From assembly GCA_963850095.1 (NCBI GenBank), contig CAWKJX010000012.1, positions 62,001 through 126,000 of the forward strand: a stretch of DNA of 64,000 bases, in the 5' to 3' direction. The translations under genes were made by a program, and so were the position numbers. The DNA comes from Bog-473 sp963850095. GTDB taxonomy: Bacteria; Actinomycetota; Acidimicrobiia; Acidimicrobiales; RAAP-2. How positions within the stretch are numbered: the stretch's first letter is position 1; every line of letters begins with the position of its first letter. Positions 43,691 through 52,648 of the stretch are shown piece by piece. The notes beneath the pieces are model-generated. The model was given only the letters and a program-made list of their open reading frames with translations, ran no database searches and was not told the DNA's origin.

Positions 43691-44212
43691 ATGATGGTCG
43701 AAGTGTCCGTCACCACACCCCCCAAGAACGTCGCGCCCCCGGACCCGCCGGCGCCGGCCGCCGGCGCCGTCCTGGGCTCGTACGGCCGCGTGGCGGCCTG
43801 GCTGTCCAAGCGGGTGGAGGTGGCCCTGGCCACCGTCGACCTGACCCTGCCGCAGTACCGGGTGATGGGAATACTGGCCGAGGGCTCGTCGGCCGCCTCG
43901 GGCCTGGCCGACCGGCTGGCCGTGCGGCGCCCCTCCATCACCGCGATCGTGGACGGCCTGGTGGCCAAGGGCCTGGTGGATCGCCGCCAGGAGGACAGCG
44001 ACCGTCGCAAGGTGGCCGTGCGCCTGACCGACGACGGCGTGCGGGTCCTGGCCGAGGCCGACCAGGCCGTCGACGCGTACCTGGTCTCGATCGCCCAGCA
44101 TCTCCCGGCCAAGGAGGAGGCGACCGCCCTGCGTGCGCTGACGCTATGGGGCCGCGCCATGACCGCTTCTCGCCAGGGGCCCGACGGCTCCGGAGCGGGC
44201 GGCGACCGATGA
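43691..44212 (+). CDS. MarR family transcriptional regulator
   Basis: A 173-residue winged-helix protein. The MarR core is VDLTLPQYRVMGILAEGSSA, SGLADRLAVRRPSITAIVDG (recognition helix) and LVAKGLVDRRQEDSDRRKVA with VRLTDDGVRVLAE (wing D-x-R, then the L-T-x-x-G motif). The first about 30 residues are a Pro/Ala-rich extension. ATG 43691 overlaps no upstream gene, and a second ATG follows at once (MMVEV). Its TGA overlaps the ATG of the first ABC exporter gene, so repressor and transporter are one operon, controlled by the palindrome just before the start. This arrangement is the standard self-regulated efflux operon. Confidence 0.93.
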   Translation: MMVEVSVTTPPKNVAPPDPPAPAAGAVLGSYGRVAAWLSKRVEVALATVDLTLPQYRVMGILAEGSSAASGLADRLAVRRPSITAIVDGLVAKGLVDRRQEDSDRRKVAVRLTDDGVRVLAEADQAVDAYLVSIAQHLPAKEEATALRALTLWGRAMTASRQGPDGSGAGGDR

Positions 44213-46290
44213 GCAAGACCGAGGACCGCCTCGACCAAGAGGGAACGGAACCGGGCCAGGCTTCCGGCAACGGCAACGTGACGACCGTCACCCGCGAGGT
44301 CGGGCGCGGGCTCCCCCTGGCGGCCTACGTCCCGATGGGCGTCGTCAGCCGCTACACCGCACCCAAGGCCACCATCGACCCGGACCGCTCCAAGTCGTGG
44401 ATCAAGCGGGCGACGCCCATCGTCATGGCGCACAAGCTGCAGTGGTTCAGCGCGCTCATCTTCTCGTTCCTCGGCCTGATCATTCAGGTGTGGATCCCCA
44501 AAATCCTCCAGAACGCCATCACCAACGCGCTCATCGTGAAGAGCCAGCCTCTGCACAACTACGTGGAGCTGATCGCCGTGCTCGCGCTGTTCACAGGAAT
44601 CTTCGGCTACATCTCGCGCACCAACCTCTTCAAGGTCGCCTACGCGATCGAGTTCGACCTGCGCAACATCATCTACGAGCACTTCACCCGGATGTCCTTC
44701 CCCTTCTACGACCGGGTCCAGTCCGGGCAACTGATTTCGCGGGCCAACTCGGACATCCGCTCGGTGCAGATGTACCTCACCTTCGCGCCGATGATCCTGG
44801 TCCAGTGCTCCATCGCGCTGGTCGCCTTCGTCTTCATGCTCTCCATCAGCGTGCCGCTGGCCTTCGTCGCCATGGCGTCCATGCCGTTCATCTACCTGGT
44901 CGGCGTGAAGATGCGGAAGTCGCTCTTCCCGGTGTCGTGGCTGATCCAGTCCCGGCTGGCCGAGGTGGCGACCGTCGTGGACGAGAACGTCAACGGCGTG
45001 CGGGTCGTGCGCAGCTTCGCCGCCGAGCAACAGCAGCTGGGCCAGCTGGCCAAGGCGGCCGACCGGGTCCAGTGGGGCTACATAAAGGACGCCGACCTCC
45101 GCGCCCGCTTCGCCCCGCTGGTGCAGAACCTCTCCCAAGTCGGTCTCGTCCTCGTGCTGCTGGTCGGCGGGTGGCTGGTCATCCACGAGCACCTGCCCGT
45201 CGCGTCCCTGGTCTCGTTCAACCTCTACCTGGTGATGATGCAGGCCCCCTTCATGATGCTCGGGATGCTCATCATGATGGGCCAGCGCGCCTCGGCTTCC
45301 GCCGACCGGATTTACGAGATCATCGACGAGCAGCCCACGATCGTCGACCGGCCCGACGCCGTGGACCTCGTCGACTGCCAGGGAGACGTCGAGTTCGACG
45401 ACGTCAGCTTCGCCTACGCCGACGACAGCCTGCTCACGAAGCCGGGCGGGGACGACGGCCCGCGCGAGATCCTGCGCCACCTGAACCTGCACCTGCACCC
45501 GGGCGAGACCATCGCCCTGGTTGGGCGCACCGGCAGCGGCAAGTCCACCGTGGCCCGTGTGCTGGCCCGCTTCTACGACGCCACCGGTGGCACCGTGCGG
45601 GTCGACGGGCACGACGTGCGCGACCTCACCCTCACCAGCCTGCGGGCCAACATCGGCGTCGTCCTCGACGAGCCCTTCCTCTTCTCCGTGTCGATCCGGG
45701 ACAACATCGCTTACGGTCGCCCGGACGCCTCCATGGAGGAGGTCATGGCGGCCGCCGATGCGGCCGGGGCCACCGGCTTCATCGATCGGCTGGCCGACGG
45801 GTACGACACCGTGGTGGGCGAGCGGGGCTACACGCTGTCAGGCGGGCAGCGCCAGCGCATCGCCATCGCCCGCGCCCTGCTGGTCAACCCGCCCATCCTG
45901 ATCCTCGACGACGCCACCAGCGCCATCGACGTCAAGGTGGAGCAGCGCATCCACACCTCACTGCGCGTCCTGATGGAGGGGCGCACCACGCTCATCATCG
46001 CCCACCGGCTCTCGACCATCAGCCTGGCCGACCGGGTGGTGCTGATCGACGAGGGCCGCATTGTGGCCGACGGCACGCACGCGGAGCTCCTGGCCTCGAC
46101 GCCGCTGTACTCCGAGGTGCTGGCGCAGGCCGCCAGCGCAGAGGAGCAGGCCGATGAGGCGGCGGCCGGCACCGAGGACCTCGGGCTGGACACCGACGTC
46201 CTCGAGCCGGAGAGGGTGGCCCTCGCTCCGGAGGACGGGCTCCTCGAGACCGACGACGAGGTCCTCGAGCCCGAGGGGGGTGCGGTCTGA
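44209..46290 (+). CDS. ABC exporter half-transporter with non-catalytic ATP site (heterodimer subunit 1)
   Basis: A 693-residue fusion of six transmembrane helices (first helix LIFSFLGLIIQVWIPKIL) and a nucleotide-binding domain. Walker A is GRTGSGKSTVARVLARF, the signature is LSGGQRQRIAIARALL and the His switch is IIAHRLSTIS. Walker B reads ILILDDATSAID: the catalytic Glu is replaced by Asp. This is the known mark of the degenerate subunit of heterodimeric exporters such as TM287/288 or BmrC/D. A 50-residue acidic tail (E/D/L/P-rich) follows. The ATG at 44209 lies in the MarR stop. It should pair with the next gene product to export drugs or lipids. Confidence 0.93.
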   Translation: MSKTEDRLDQEGTEPGQASGNGNVTTVTREVGRGLPLAAYVPMGVVSRYTAPKATIDPDRSKSWIKRATPIVMAHKLQWFSALIFSFLGLIIQVWIPKILQNAITNALIVKSQPLHNYVELIAVLALFTGIFGYISRTNLFKVAYAIEFDLRNIIYEHFTRMSFPFYDRVQSGQLISRANSDIRSVQMYLTFAPMILVQCSIALVAFVFMLSISVPLAFVAMASMPFIYLVGVKMRKSLFPVSWLIQSRLAEVATVVDENVNGVRVVRSFAAEQQQLGQLAKAADRVQWGYIKDADLRARFAPLVQNLSQVGLVLVLLVGGWLVIHEHLPVASLVSFNLYLVMMQAPFMMLGMLIMMGQRASASADRIYEIIDEQPTIVDRPDAVDLVDCQGDVEFDDVSFAYADDSLLTKPGGDDGPREILRHLNLHLHPGETIALVGRTGSGKSTVARVLARFYDATGGTVRVDGHDVRDLTLTSLRANIGVVLDEPFLFSVSIRDNIAYGRPDASMEEVMAAADAAGATGFIDRLADGYDTVVGERGYTLSGGQRQRIAIARALLVNPPILILDDATSAIDVKVEQRIHTSLRVLMEGRTTLIIAHRLSTISLADRVVLIDEGRIVADGTHAELLASTPLYSEVLAQAASAEEQADEAAAGTEDLGLDTDVLEPERVALAPEDGLLETDDEVLEPEGGAV

Positions 46291-48218
46291 TGTTCGGTGG
46301 AGGAGGCGGACCGCCGATGGGCGGCGGAGGGGCCCCGGGCTCGGCTCAGGCCGGACTGCCCTTCGGCGGCATCCCCCACGAGCTCCAGGCCGGTGTCGAC
46401 CTGCTCCTCGAGGAGGAGCCCGAGCGCGGCGAGCCCGACGTCGTCTTCACCCAGCTGCCGACGGAGCACGAGTCGAAGAAGCTCACGCTCACCACGCTGC
46501 TCATGGAGTACCCGGGCATGTGCGTGCTGGCCGCGTTCCTGGTGGGGATGATCGCCTTGTTCACCCAGCTCGGCCCGAGCCTGGTCTCCTACGCCATCAA
46601 CCATGGCCTCACCCCGCCCCACTACGACTACGGCGTCGTGGTGCTCATGGCGGTGCTGTACCTGGTCTCGATCGTCGTCTCGGGCAGCGCGCAGTGGGGC
46701 CAGGCCCGGGTGACGGGCCGCCTCGCCTCGTGGGTCATGAACGACCTGCGCGTCAAGGTGTTCCGGCACCTGCAGCGGCTCTCGCTCGACTTCTTCACCG
46801 AGGAGAAGGCGGGCGTCGTCATGAGCCGCATGACGAGCGACATCGAGAACCTGCAGCAGCTCCTGCAGGACGGGTTGGCCCAGTTCGCCATTCAGGGCCT
46901 GACCATGGTGGTCATCACGATCTTCCTCTTCGCCACCAACGCCAAGCTGGCCGCCATCACCGTTTTCGCCGTGCTTCCTCCCCTCGTCATCATGTCGATT
47001 TGGTTCAAGCGGGCCTCCGAGCGCGGCTACGACAAGGTGCGCGACGGCATCGCGCTCGTCCTGGCCGACCTCTCCGAGAGCCTGCAGGGCGTGCGCATCG
47101 TGACGGCGCACAACCGCCAGCGCTACAACGTGGAGACCCACCGCGACATCGTCGGCACCTACCGCGACGCCAACAACTACACCGGTCGCATCAACGGCGT
47201 GTACGGGCCGGGGTCACAGGTCATCAGCGTCCTCGGCCAGTTGCTCATCCTGGGTATCGGCGGCGCCATGTACCTGCACCACCCGCAGGAAATCAACCTG
47301 GGCCAACTGACCGCCTTCTTCCTCTACGTGAACCGGTTCTTCTCGCCCATTCAGCTGCTGGTCCAGCAGTACAACACGTTCCAGCAGGGGCGGGCCTCGG
47401 TGTTCAAGCTGCGCGGCCTGCTCGAGACCGAGCCGTCGGTGCTGGAGGCACCCGATGCGGTCGTGCTGCCCCAAATAAGGGGTCAGATCCACTTCGACCA
47501 CGTCTCGTTCGGCTACGACCCCGCGGTGCCGGTGCTGCACGACGTCGACCTGACCATTGAGCCCGGCGAGACGGTGGCCTTCGTGGGCGCGACGGGGGCC
47601 GGCAAGTCGACCATGGCCAAGCTGGTCACCCGCTTCTACGACCCGACGGCCGGGCGGGTGCTGATCGACGGGTTCGACCTCAAGCGCGTGACCCTGGCCT
47701 CGCTGCGGAGCCAGCTCGGCGTCGTGCCGCAGGAGCCGTTCCTCTTCGCGGGGACGATCCGGGACAACATCGCCTTCGCCCGGCCCGGCGCGCCCGACGA
47801 CGAGGTCTGGAACGCGGTGCACCAGGTCGGCCTGGGTGAGCTCGTGCACCGCCTCCCCTACGGTCTCGACACGCCGGTCCACGAACGGGGGCAGTCGCTG
47901 TCCTCGGGCGAGCGCCAGCTCATCGCCCTGGGGCGGGCCTTCATGGCCGAGCCGAGGGTCCTGGTGCTGGACGAGGCCACCTCCAACCTGGACCTGAAGT
48001 CCGAGAAAATGGTCGAGGCCGCACTGGACGTGCTGTTGGACGGGCGCACGGCCGTCCTGATCGCCCACCGGCTGTCGACGGCCATGCGGGCCGACCGCAT
48101 CGTGGTCGTGGGTGACGGCCGGCTGCTCGAGGTGGGCTCGCACGACGAGCTGGTTGCGCTGGGCGGCCACTACGCCGAAATGTACGAGACCTGGATTTCG
48201 CAGTCGCACGCGGCGTAG
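46290..48218 (+). CDS. ABC exporter half-transporter, catalytic partner (heterodimer subunit 2)
   Basis: A 642-residue half-transporter starting one base into the previous stop (TGATG). The N-terminus is Gly/Pro-rich (MFGGGGGPPMGGGG), followed by a linker and six helices (LAAFLVGMIALFTQLGPSLV is the first). The ATPase domain has GATGAGKSTMAKLVTRF and a canonical Walker B with Glu (VLVLDEATSNLD). Its ABC signature is LSSGERQ instead of LSGGQ. Degenerate signature here and degenerate Walker B in the partner are exactly complementary: together they leave one hydrolytic site and one ATP-holding site. The His switch IAHRLSTAM is present. The substrate is unknown; regulation by MarR suggests a toxic or lipophilic compound. 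Confidence 0.93.
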   Translation: MFGGGGGPPMGGGGAPGSAQAGLPFGGIPHELQAGVDLLLEEEPERGEPDVVFTQLPTEHESKKLTLTTLLMEYPGMCVLAAFLVGMIALFTQLGPSLVSYAINHGLTPPHYDYGVVVLMAVLYLVSIVVSGSAQWGQARVTGRLASWVMNDLRVKVFRHLQRLSLDFFTEEKAGVVMSRMTSDIENLQQLLQDGLAQFAIQGLTMVVITIFLFATNAKLAAITVFAVLPPLVIMSIWFKRASERGYDKVRDGIALVLADLSESLQGVRIVTAHNRQRYNVETHRDIVGTYRDANNYTGRINGVYGPGSQVISVLGQLLILGIGGAMYLHHPQEINLGQLTAFFLYVNRFFSPIQLLVQQYNTFQQGRASVFKLRGLLETEPSVLEAPDAVVLPQIRGQIHFDHVSFGYDPAVPVLHDVDLTIEPGETVAFVGATGAGKSTMAKLVTRFYDPTAGRVLIDGFDLKRVTLASLRSQLGVVPQEPFLFAGTIRDNIAFARPGAPDDEVWNAVHQVGLGELVHRLPYGLDTPVHERGQSLSSGERQLIALGRAFMAEPRVLVLDEATSNLDLKSEKMVEAALDVLLDGRTAVLIAHRLSTAMRADRIVVVGDGRLLEVGSHDELVALGGHYAEMYETWISQSHAA

Positions 48219-48348
48219 CGGCGCGACGATGGTGTCGCGTCGGTTCCCGCCCGGTGTCGGCGATCTGCTGAAATCCGCCGGTGTGCGGTTGCCGGACGCT
48301 CACCAGACCGGTCGGGACGAATCGGAGCTGTGAGGCTGGCACCATGGT

Positions 48349-49086
48349 GTGGTGCCGGAGAACTACTTCGACGAACGCCTGGCGGGGCGCTACGAGACGC
48401 TGTGGCCCGAGATCCATGACCCCGCCGTCGTCGTTCCGGCGGTCGACTTCCTGGTCGAGCACGCCGGATCAGGAGCGGCCCTCGAGCTCGGCGTGGGCAC
48501 GGGGCGCATCGCCCTGCCGCTCAGCCGGCGCGGGGTGCGCGTGCACGGCATTGAGCTGTCGCCCCCGGTGGTCGAGCAACTGCGGGCGCGGCCGGGCGCC
48601 GACGCCCTCGGCGTGACCCTGGGCGACTTCGCCACGGCCCGGGTCGAGGGGACGTTCTCGCTGGCCTACCTGGTGCGCAACACCATCATGAACCTGACCA
48701 CGCAGGAGGAGCAGGTGGCCTGCTTCGCCAATGTGGCCGCCCATCTCGAGCCGGGCGGCTGCTTCGTCATGGAGGTGATCGTGCCCGCTCTGCGAGACCT
48801 GCCACCGGGGGTCACGCTGCGCGCTTTCACGGTGACGCCCACGCATGTCGGCTTCGACGAGTTCGACGACATGGCGGCGCAGCACTCGTGGTCGCACCAC
48901 TACTGGATGCTCGACGGCACCCTCGAGACGTTCAGCGCGCCCTTCCGCTACGTGTGGCCGTCCGAGCTCGATCTCATGGCCCGCCTGGCCGGGCTGACCC
49001 GGCGCGAGCGCTGGGCCGACTGGGACCGCTCGCCTTTCACCGACGAGAGCCGCAGCCACGTCTCGGTGTGGGAGAAGGACCGCTAG
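48349..49086 (+). CDS. class I SAM-dependent methyltransferase
   Basis: A 245-residue enzyme. It begins with MVPENYFDERLAGRYETLWP, typical of methyltransferase-11/25 family proteins. Motif I is ALELGVGTGRIALPLSRRG, then GIELSPPVVEQLRARPG (motif II). The segment TLGDFATARVEGTFSLAYLV is followed by HLEPGGCFVMEVIVPAL (motif IV). Later SHHYWMLDGTLETFSAPFRY and the final strand SHVSVWEKD complete the fold. It stands alone in this position, convergent with the paaX-like gene. No substrate is indicated. Confidence 0.88.
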   Translation: MVPENYFDERLAGRYETLWPEIHDPAVVVPAVDFLVEHAGSGAALELGVGTGRIALPLSRRGVRVHGIELSPPVVEQLRARPGADALGVTLGDFATARVEGTFSLAYLVRNTIMNLTTQEEQVACFANVAAHLEPGGCFVMEVIVPALRDLPPGVTLRAFTVTPTHVGFDEFDDMAAQHSWSHHYWMLDGTLETFSAPFRYVWPSELDLMARLAGLTRRERWADWDRSPFTDESRSHVSVWEKDR

Positions 49087-49105
49087 CACCTTCGGGTCGG
49101 CGAGG

Positions 49106-49876
49106 TCAGCCGGTCCGGCTCCAGGCGCGCAGGGTGGCCCGGTAGCGGACGTCCCAGTCGTCGTAGGCGGCCCGCAGGGAGGCTCCCGGCCAGCTCGGCG
49201 CCAGCAGCTCGGGCGGCAGCAGGGGGTCGGCCTGGAGATGGCGCAGCACGGCCGCCGAGAGCTCGAAGCCCGGGGCCAGAGCCCCGGGTCCGTCGGGTGG
49301 GAGGGCGTCGAGACCGCGCCGGAGGGCGTCGGCGCGGGCGGCCCACGCCGGCAGGTCCCACAGCCGGGCGGCCAGCTCCCGCGGCGCTGCGGGCTGCGCC
49401 GTCATCAGTTCGACGTCGCCGTCCAGCGAGTCGGGTAGCCGCACGTCGACGTTGGCCGGTCGCATCCACACCCCCTCGCGCACCTCGGCCAGCCGGGCGT
49501 AGGACAGGGCACGCCGGCGGGCGGCGCGGACCTCCGCCGTGCTGCCGGCCGTGGTCACCACGCCCAACCACCAGTCCCCTCCGAACGGGGAGGTGACGCC
49601 GGCCCGGCTGGCCGACTGACGGGACTGGCGGGCGGCCAGGTGGCCGGCCAGCCGGTAGTGGCCGGCGCCGTCGGTGGTGGCCTCGCCGGCGGCCACCATG
49701 CGACTCAGGGCGACGCGGGCCCGGTTCTCGCTGATGCCGAACAGGCCGCTCAACCGGACGAGCTGGGCCACCGGGAGCTCGGGCGGATCCATGCCCAGCA
49801 GCGCGCTGGCCAGGACCGACCGCGCCGTGAGCGGGGCCGCCTCGAGCGTCACCTGGGCATTACTTGCTTGCGTCAC
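49106..49876 (-). CDS. PaaX family transcriptional regulator
   Basis: A 256-residue protein. PaaX N-terminal winged helix: TARSVLASALLGMDPPELPV, then LVRLSGLFGISENRARVALSR and MVAAGEATTDGAGHYRLAG. The middle PaaX domain has WWLGVVTTAGSTAEVRAARR and VREGVWMRPANVD (the G-V-W-x-x-P-x-N motif). PaaX proteins classically repress phenylacetic-acid genes and respond to phenylacetyl-CoA. No paa gene lies here. The divergent partner is a fatty-acid desaturase, and the shared 26-bp gap contains a clear operator. GTG 49876 is used. Its own control by the same operator is likely. Confidence 0.9.
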   Translation of the reverse strand: MTQASNAQVTLEAAPLTARSVLASALLGMDPPELPVAQLVRLSGLFGISENRARVALSRMVAAGEATTDGAGHYRLAGHLAARQSRQSASRAGVTSPFGGDWWLGVVTTAGSTAEVRAARRRALSYARLAEVREGVWMRPANVDVRLPDSLDGDVELMTAQPAAPRELAARLWDLPAWAARADALRRGLDALPPDGPGALAPGFELSAAVLRHLQADPLLPPELLAPSWPGASLRAAYDDWDVRYRATLRAWSRTG

Positions 49877-49900
49877 TTGTCTGAATATCGTAATATAGAC
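49868..49900. promoter_or_regulatory. PaaX operator and promoter of the desaturase gene
   Basis: For the desaturase: TTGCGT (-35, 49868-49873), a 17-bp spacer, TAATAT (-10, 49891-49896), then six bases to the ATG at 49903, so the mRNA should be leaderless. An imperfect palindrome GTCT-N14-AGAC with ATAT/ATAT arms (49879-49900) covers the spacer and -10 box. The paaX-like GTG start (49876) lies between the -35 box and the palindrome. Confidence 0.65.
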
Positions 49901-49902
49901 GC

Positions 49903-50889
49903 ATGGCCGCCACCATGGTGCCCGATGTCGCCGACCGGCCCGACGTCCTGCCGAGCGAGCGTCTGCAGGCCAACGGCATGGCCGTGCCCCCGCTGCGGGC
50001 CGAGCTGCGCCGCATCGACGACGTGCGCAACGCGCTCTCGGTGCTCACCGTGTGGGCGTGGGTCGTCGTGATCGTCGGCGGCGCCGTCTACCTCGACCGG
50101 TGGTGGTCGTATCTGATCGCCTTCGTGCTGATGGGGCCGATGTACGCCCGCTTCGCCATCCTCATGCACGAGGCCGCCCACAAGCTCCTCTTCACCAACA
50201 AGCGGTGGAACGACTTCGTCGGCAAGTGGGTCGTGGCCTATCCGGTCTTCACCCCGGTCCAGCTCTACCGCCGGGTCCACTTCGCCCACCACAAGGACGA
50301 GTTCGGGCCCGACGAGCCCGACATCGCGTACTACGCGCCCTATCCCTGCACCCGGCGCTCCCTGTGGCGGAGGTTGTTCCGCGACGCGGTGGGCATCAGC
50401 GGCTACAAGAACTTCGTGCCGCTGGTGAGGAACACGCTGCGCCCGGGACCGTTCCGCCGCATCGGCCTGTCGATCTTCGCGGTACAGGCCGTGCTGTGGG
50501 CGGCCATGTGGGCGGCCACCGGGCGCTGGTGGATCTACCCGCTGCTGTGGTGGCTGCCCTGGATGACCGAGTGGCGCGTCATCAACCGCCTGCGCTCCAT
50601 TGCCGAGCACGGTGGCATGGAGCGCAGCCCCGATCGCCGGGCCACCACCCACAACGTGCGGCAGTCGCTCTGGGCGCGGTTCTGGATCGTGCCCTACAAC
50701 ACGGGCTGGCACCTGGCCCACCACGTCGACATGGGGGTGCCGTGGCGCAACCTGCCCGCCTACCACGCTGAGCTCGAGCGCGCCGGCTACGTCACCGACG
50801 TCATCACCTACAAGAGCTACTTCGCGTTGTGGAAGGCGCTGTCGAGTGCGGACGCCACCAGCGAGGTGCACCGCCCGGCTGCCGCCTGA
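49903..50889 (+). CDS. membrane fatty acid desaturase family protein
   Basis: A 328-residue integral membrane di-iron enzyme. The three histidine boxes are complete: HEAAHKLLF (H-E-x-x-H), HFAHHKDE (H-x-x-H-H) and GWHLAHHVDMGVPW (H-x-x-H-H). Helices flank them (VLTVWAWVVVIVGGAVYL, YLIAFVLMGPMYARFAIL, IFAVQAVLWAAMWAATG). The RVHFAHH and NTGWHLAHH context resembles acyl-lipid or beta-carotene-type hydroxylase/desaturases. Control by a PaaX-type regulator, which senses an acyl-CoA in its best-known member, would fit a desaturase whose expression follows acyl-CoA or aryl-CoA level. The ATG at 49903 is fixed by the adjacent -10 box. Confidence 0.9.
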   Translation: MAATMVPDVADRPDVLPSERLQANGMAVPPLRAELRRIDDVRNALSVLTVWAWVVVIVGGAVYLDRWWSYLIAFVLMGPMYARFAILMHEAAHKLLFTNKRWNDFVGKWVVAYPVFTPVQLYRRVHFAHHKDEFGPDEPDIAYYAPYPCTRRSLWRRLFRDAVGISGYKNFVPLVRNTLRPGPFRRIGLSIFAVQAVLWAAMWAATGRWWIYPLLWWLPWMTEWRVINRLRSIAEHGGMERSPDRRATTHNVRQSLWARFWIVPYNTGWHLAHHVDMGVPWRNLPAYHAELERAGYVTDVITYKSYFALWKALSSADATSEVHRPAAA

Positions 50890-51024
50890 ACTGCCGGCGG
50901 CGCGCTCTCCGTCCCGGCCGGCGCGTCTCGTCGGGTCGGTGGCACGCCTCGCCACCTCCACGCCCCGGCCTGGTACCCGTTTCCGCCGGAACGGCCCACG
51001 ACCCGAAGTGGCTACGGTGACGCC

Positions 51025-51801
51025 GTGAGCGACGCCCCGCTGCCCATGGTGTTCGTGGGCCACGGCAACCCCATGAACGCCCTGGCGCACAACCGCTACA
51101 CCGACGCCTGGGCCGCGCTCGGTCGGTCGCTGCCACGGCCGCGGGCGGTGCTGGCCATTTCGGCGCACTGGTACACCAACACCACCGCCGTCACGGCGAT
51201 GGCGCATCCGCGTACGATCCACGACTTCTTCGGTTTTCCCGACGAGCTGTTCGCCTTCGACTACCCCTGCCCCGGTGCGCCCGAGGTGGCGTCCGAGGTG
51301 GCCGAGACGGTCCAACCACGCTGGGCCGGCTTGGACCTGGACAGCTGGGGCATCGATCACGGGACCTGGTCCGTGCTGGCGCACATGTACCCCGAGGCGG
51401 ACGTGCCCGTGGTCCAGCTGGCCATCAACGCACTCCAGCCACTCGGCGACCACCTGGACCTCGGAGCCCGCCTGGCGCCTCTGAGCGAGCGCGGCGTGCT
51501 GATCGTGGCCAGCGGCAACGTCGTGCACAACCTGGGCCTGATCGACTGGTCCGACCCGGACGGCGGGTTCGACTGGGCGCAGCGCTTCGACGAGGCGGCG
51601 CGCGCCGTCGTCACGGACGCACCGGGCGATGTGCTGGCGCTGACCGGGCACCCCGATTACGCCCTGGCCGTCCCCACGCCCGACCACTTCATTCCGCTGC
51701 TGTACTTCGCCGGGGCGGCGGCGGCCCGTGGCCGTCGCCCCGCAACTCTGATCGACGGCTACGCCGTGGGATCGTTGTCCATGACCTGCTACACGGCGTA
51801 G
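51025..51801 (+). CDS. class III extradiol ring-cleavage dioxygenase (4,5-DOPA dioxygenase type)
   Basis: A 258-residue LigB-superfamily protein, the right size for YgiD/DODA. Conserved blocks are MVFVGHGNPMNALAHNRYTD (first metal His), LAISAHWYTNTTAVTAM (second His), GIDHGTWSVLAHMYPEADVP (the D-H-G-x-W motif) and IVASGNVVHNLGLIDW. The final PTPDHFIPLLYFAGAA carries the late catalytic His. The active-site metal ligands and the catalytic His are all in place. Enzymes of this type open catechol-like rings with Fe(II) or are Zn-containing. GTG 51025 has no strong ribosome-binding site. It stands alone, with no neighbouring aromatic pathway genes. Confidence 0.88.
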   Translation: MSDAPLPMVFVGHGNPMNALAHNRYTDAWAALGRSLPRPRAVLAISAHWYTNTTAVTAMAHPRTIHDFFGFPDELFAFDYPCPGAPEVASEVAETVQPRWAGLDLDSWGIDHGTWSVLAHMYPEADVPVVQLAINALQPLGDHLDLGARLAPLSERGVLIVASGNVVHNLGLIDWSDPDGGFDWAQRFDEAARAVVTDAPGDVLALTGHPDYALAVPTPDHFIPLLYFAGAAAARGRRPATLIDGYAVGSLSMTCYTA

Positions 51802-51828
51802 CCGGCGTGGCGTGGCGTGACTGCGGCG

Positions 51829-52464
51829 CTAGGAGCGGGTGCGTGGCGGCGCCACGTGAGCCTCGAGCCAGTCCACCATGGGCCGGGCGGCCCCGAAGAC
51901 CTCGACCACCCGCTTCTTGGCGCCGCTGGTGTGCAGCCAGGCGGCCGGCGGCCACGACCGCGACGCCACCAGGCCCTTCAGCCGCAGCAGCTCGAGGCGC
52001 GGGTGGTCCTTGGGGTACCCCCTCGGTGCCGTCTTGAGCGACTCCATGGCGTGGACGGGCAAGCCGGCCCGGCCGAGCGCGCCGACAATGCCCTCGAGCT
52101 TCTTTCCGGCACCGTCGGACGCCACGGCGGCGCGGAATCGCTCGAGCTGGTCGCTCGACATGGTGTACGTGCCGGCGCCGCACAACAGGCCGTCGGCCGA
52201 GAGCTGCACGTAGCCCTCCCCGATTCTGGCGGCGATGGACGTCTTGTAGGGCGACTTGTCGTGGCTGAAGCGTGTGTCGCGATACGGGCGGAACAGGCGG
52301 CCGTCGCCGAACTCGTCCTTCAACCCCGACACCAACGCCTCCATCGGCGCCTTGACGTCGCGCTCGTAGACGTCCTTGTGGTCGAGCCAGTAGGCCTTGG
52401 TGTTGTCCGCCTCGAGGCCCTCGAAGAAGTGCAGCGCACTCTCCGGCCAGCCCTTGAACGACAC
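51829..52464 (-). CDS. DUF2461 family protein
   Basis: A 211-residue protein of the DUF2461/TIGR02453 family. FKGWPESALHFFEGLEADNTKAYW starts it, followed by RPYRDTRFSHDKSPYKTSIA (the R-D-x-R-F-x-x-D-K-x-P-Y-K-x-x motif). GYVQLSADGLLCGAGTYTMSS and LETAP-like KTAPRGYPKDHPRLELLRLKG come later. The family is widespread but has no known activity. The length is normal and there is no signal peptide or membrane helix. The stop faces that of the dioxygenase gene 28 bp away (convergent). The opposite strand carries a very long GC-frame shadow. Confidence 0.9.
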   Translation of the reverse strand: MSFKGWPESALHFFEGLEADNTKAYWLDHKDVYERDVKAPMEALVSGLKDEFGDGRLFRPYRDTRFSHDKSPYKTSIAARIGEGYVQLSADGLLCGAGTYTMSSDQLERFRAAVASDGAGKKLEGIVGALGRAGLPVHAMESLKTAPRGYPKDHPRLELLRLKGLVASRSWPPAAWLHTSGAKKRVVEVFGAARPMVDWLEAHVAPPRTRS

Positions 52465-52648
52465 GCGCTCACCCTACCGGCGCACCGGCGCGGCGGCCCC
52501 CTCGGGTCGGGACGGTACCGGGTCGGGTCTGCTCGACGTTCTGCGCCGCGGGACCAGCAGATCCGCCGTCGTGCACCGGGCACTCAGGCGCTCCATCGAC
52601 GCCCGAACACCCGGTTTTGGGCTTTCCGGCGCTGGGCACGGACTAGCG

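Noticed and set aside
43036..45612. 858-codon open frame on the minus strand across the cyclase, MarR and ABC genes
   Set aside because: Low-complexity His/Asp/Gln/Arg composition, antisense to genes with full conserved motifs. A codon-bias shadow of high-GC DNA.
48229..48333. 34-codon ORF upstream of the methyltransferase at 48349
   Set aside because: No ribosome-binding site or recognised pattern; likely chance.
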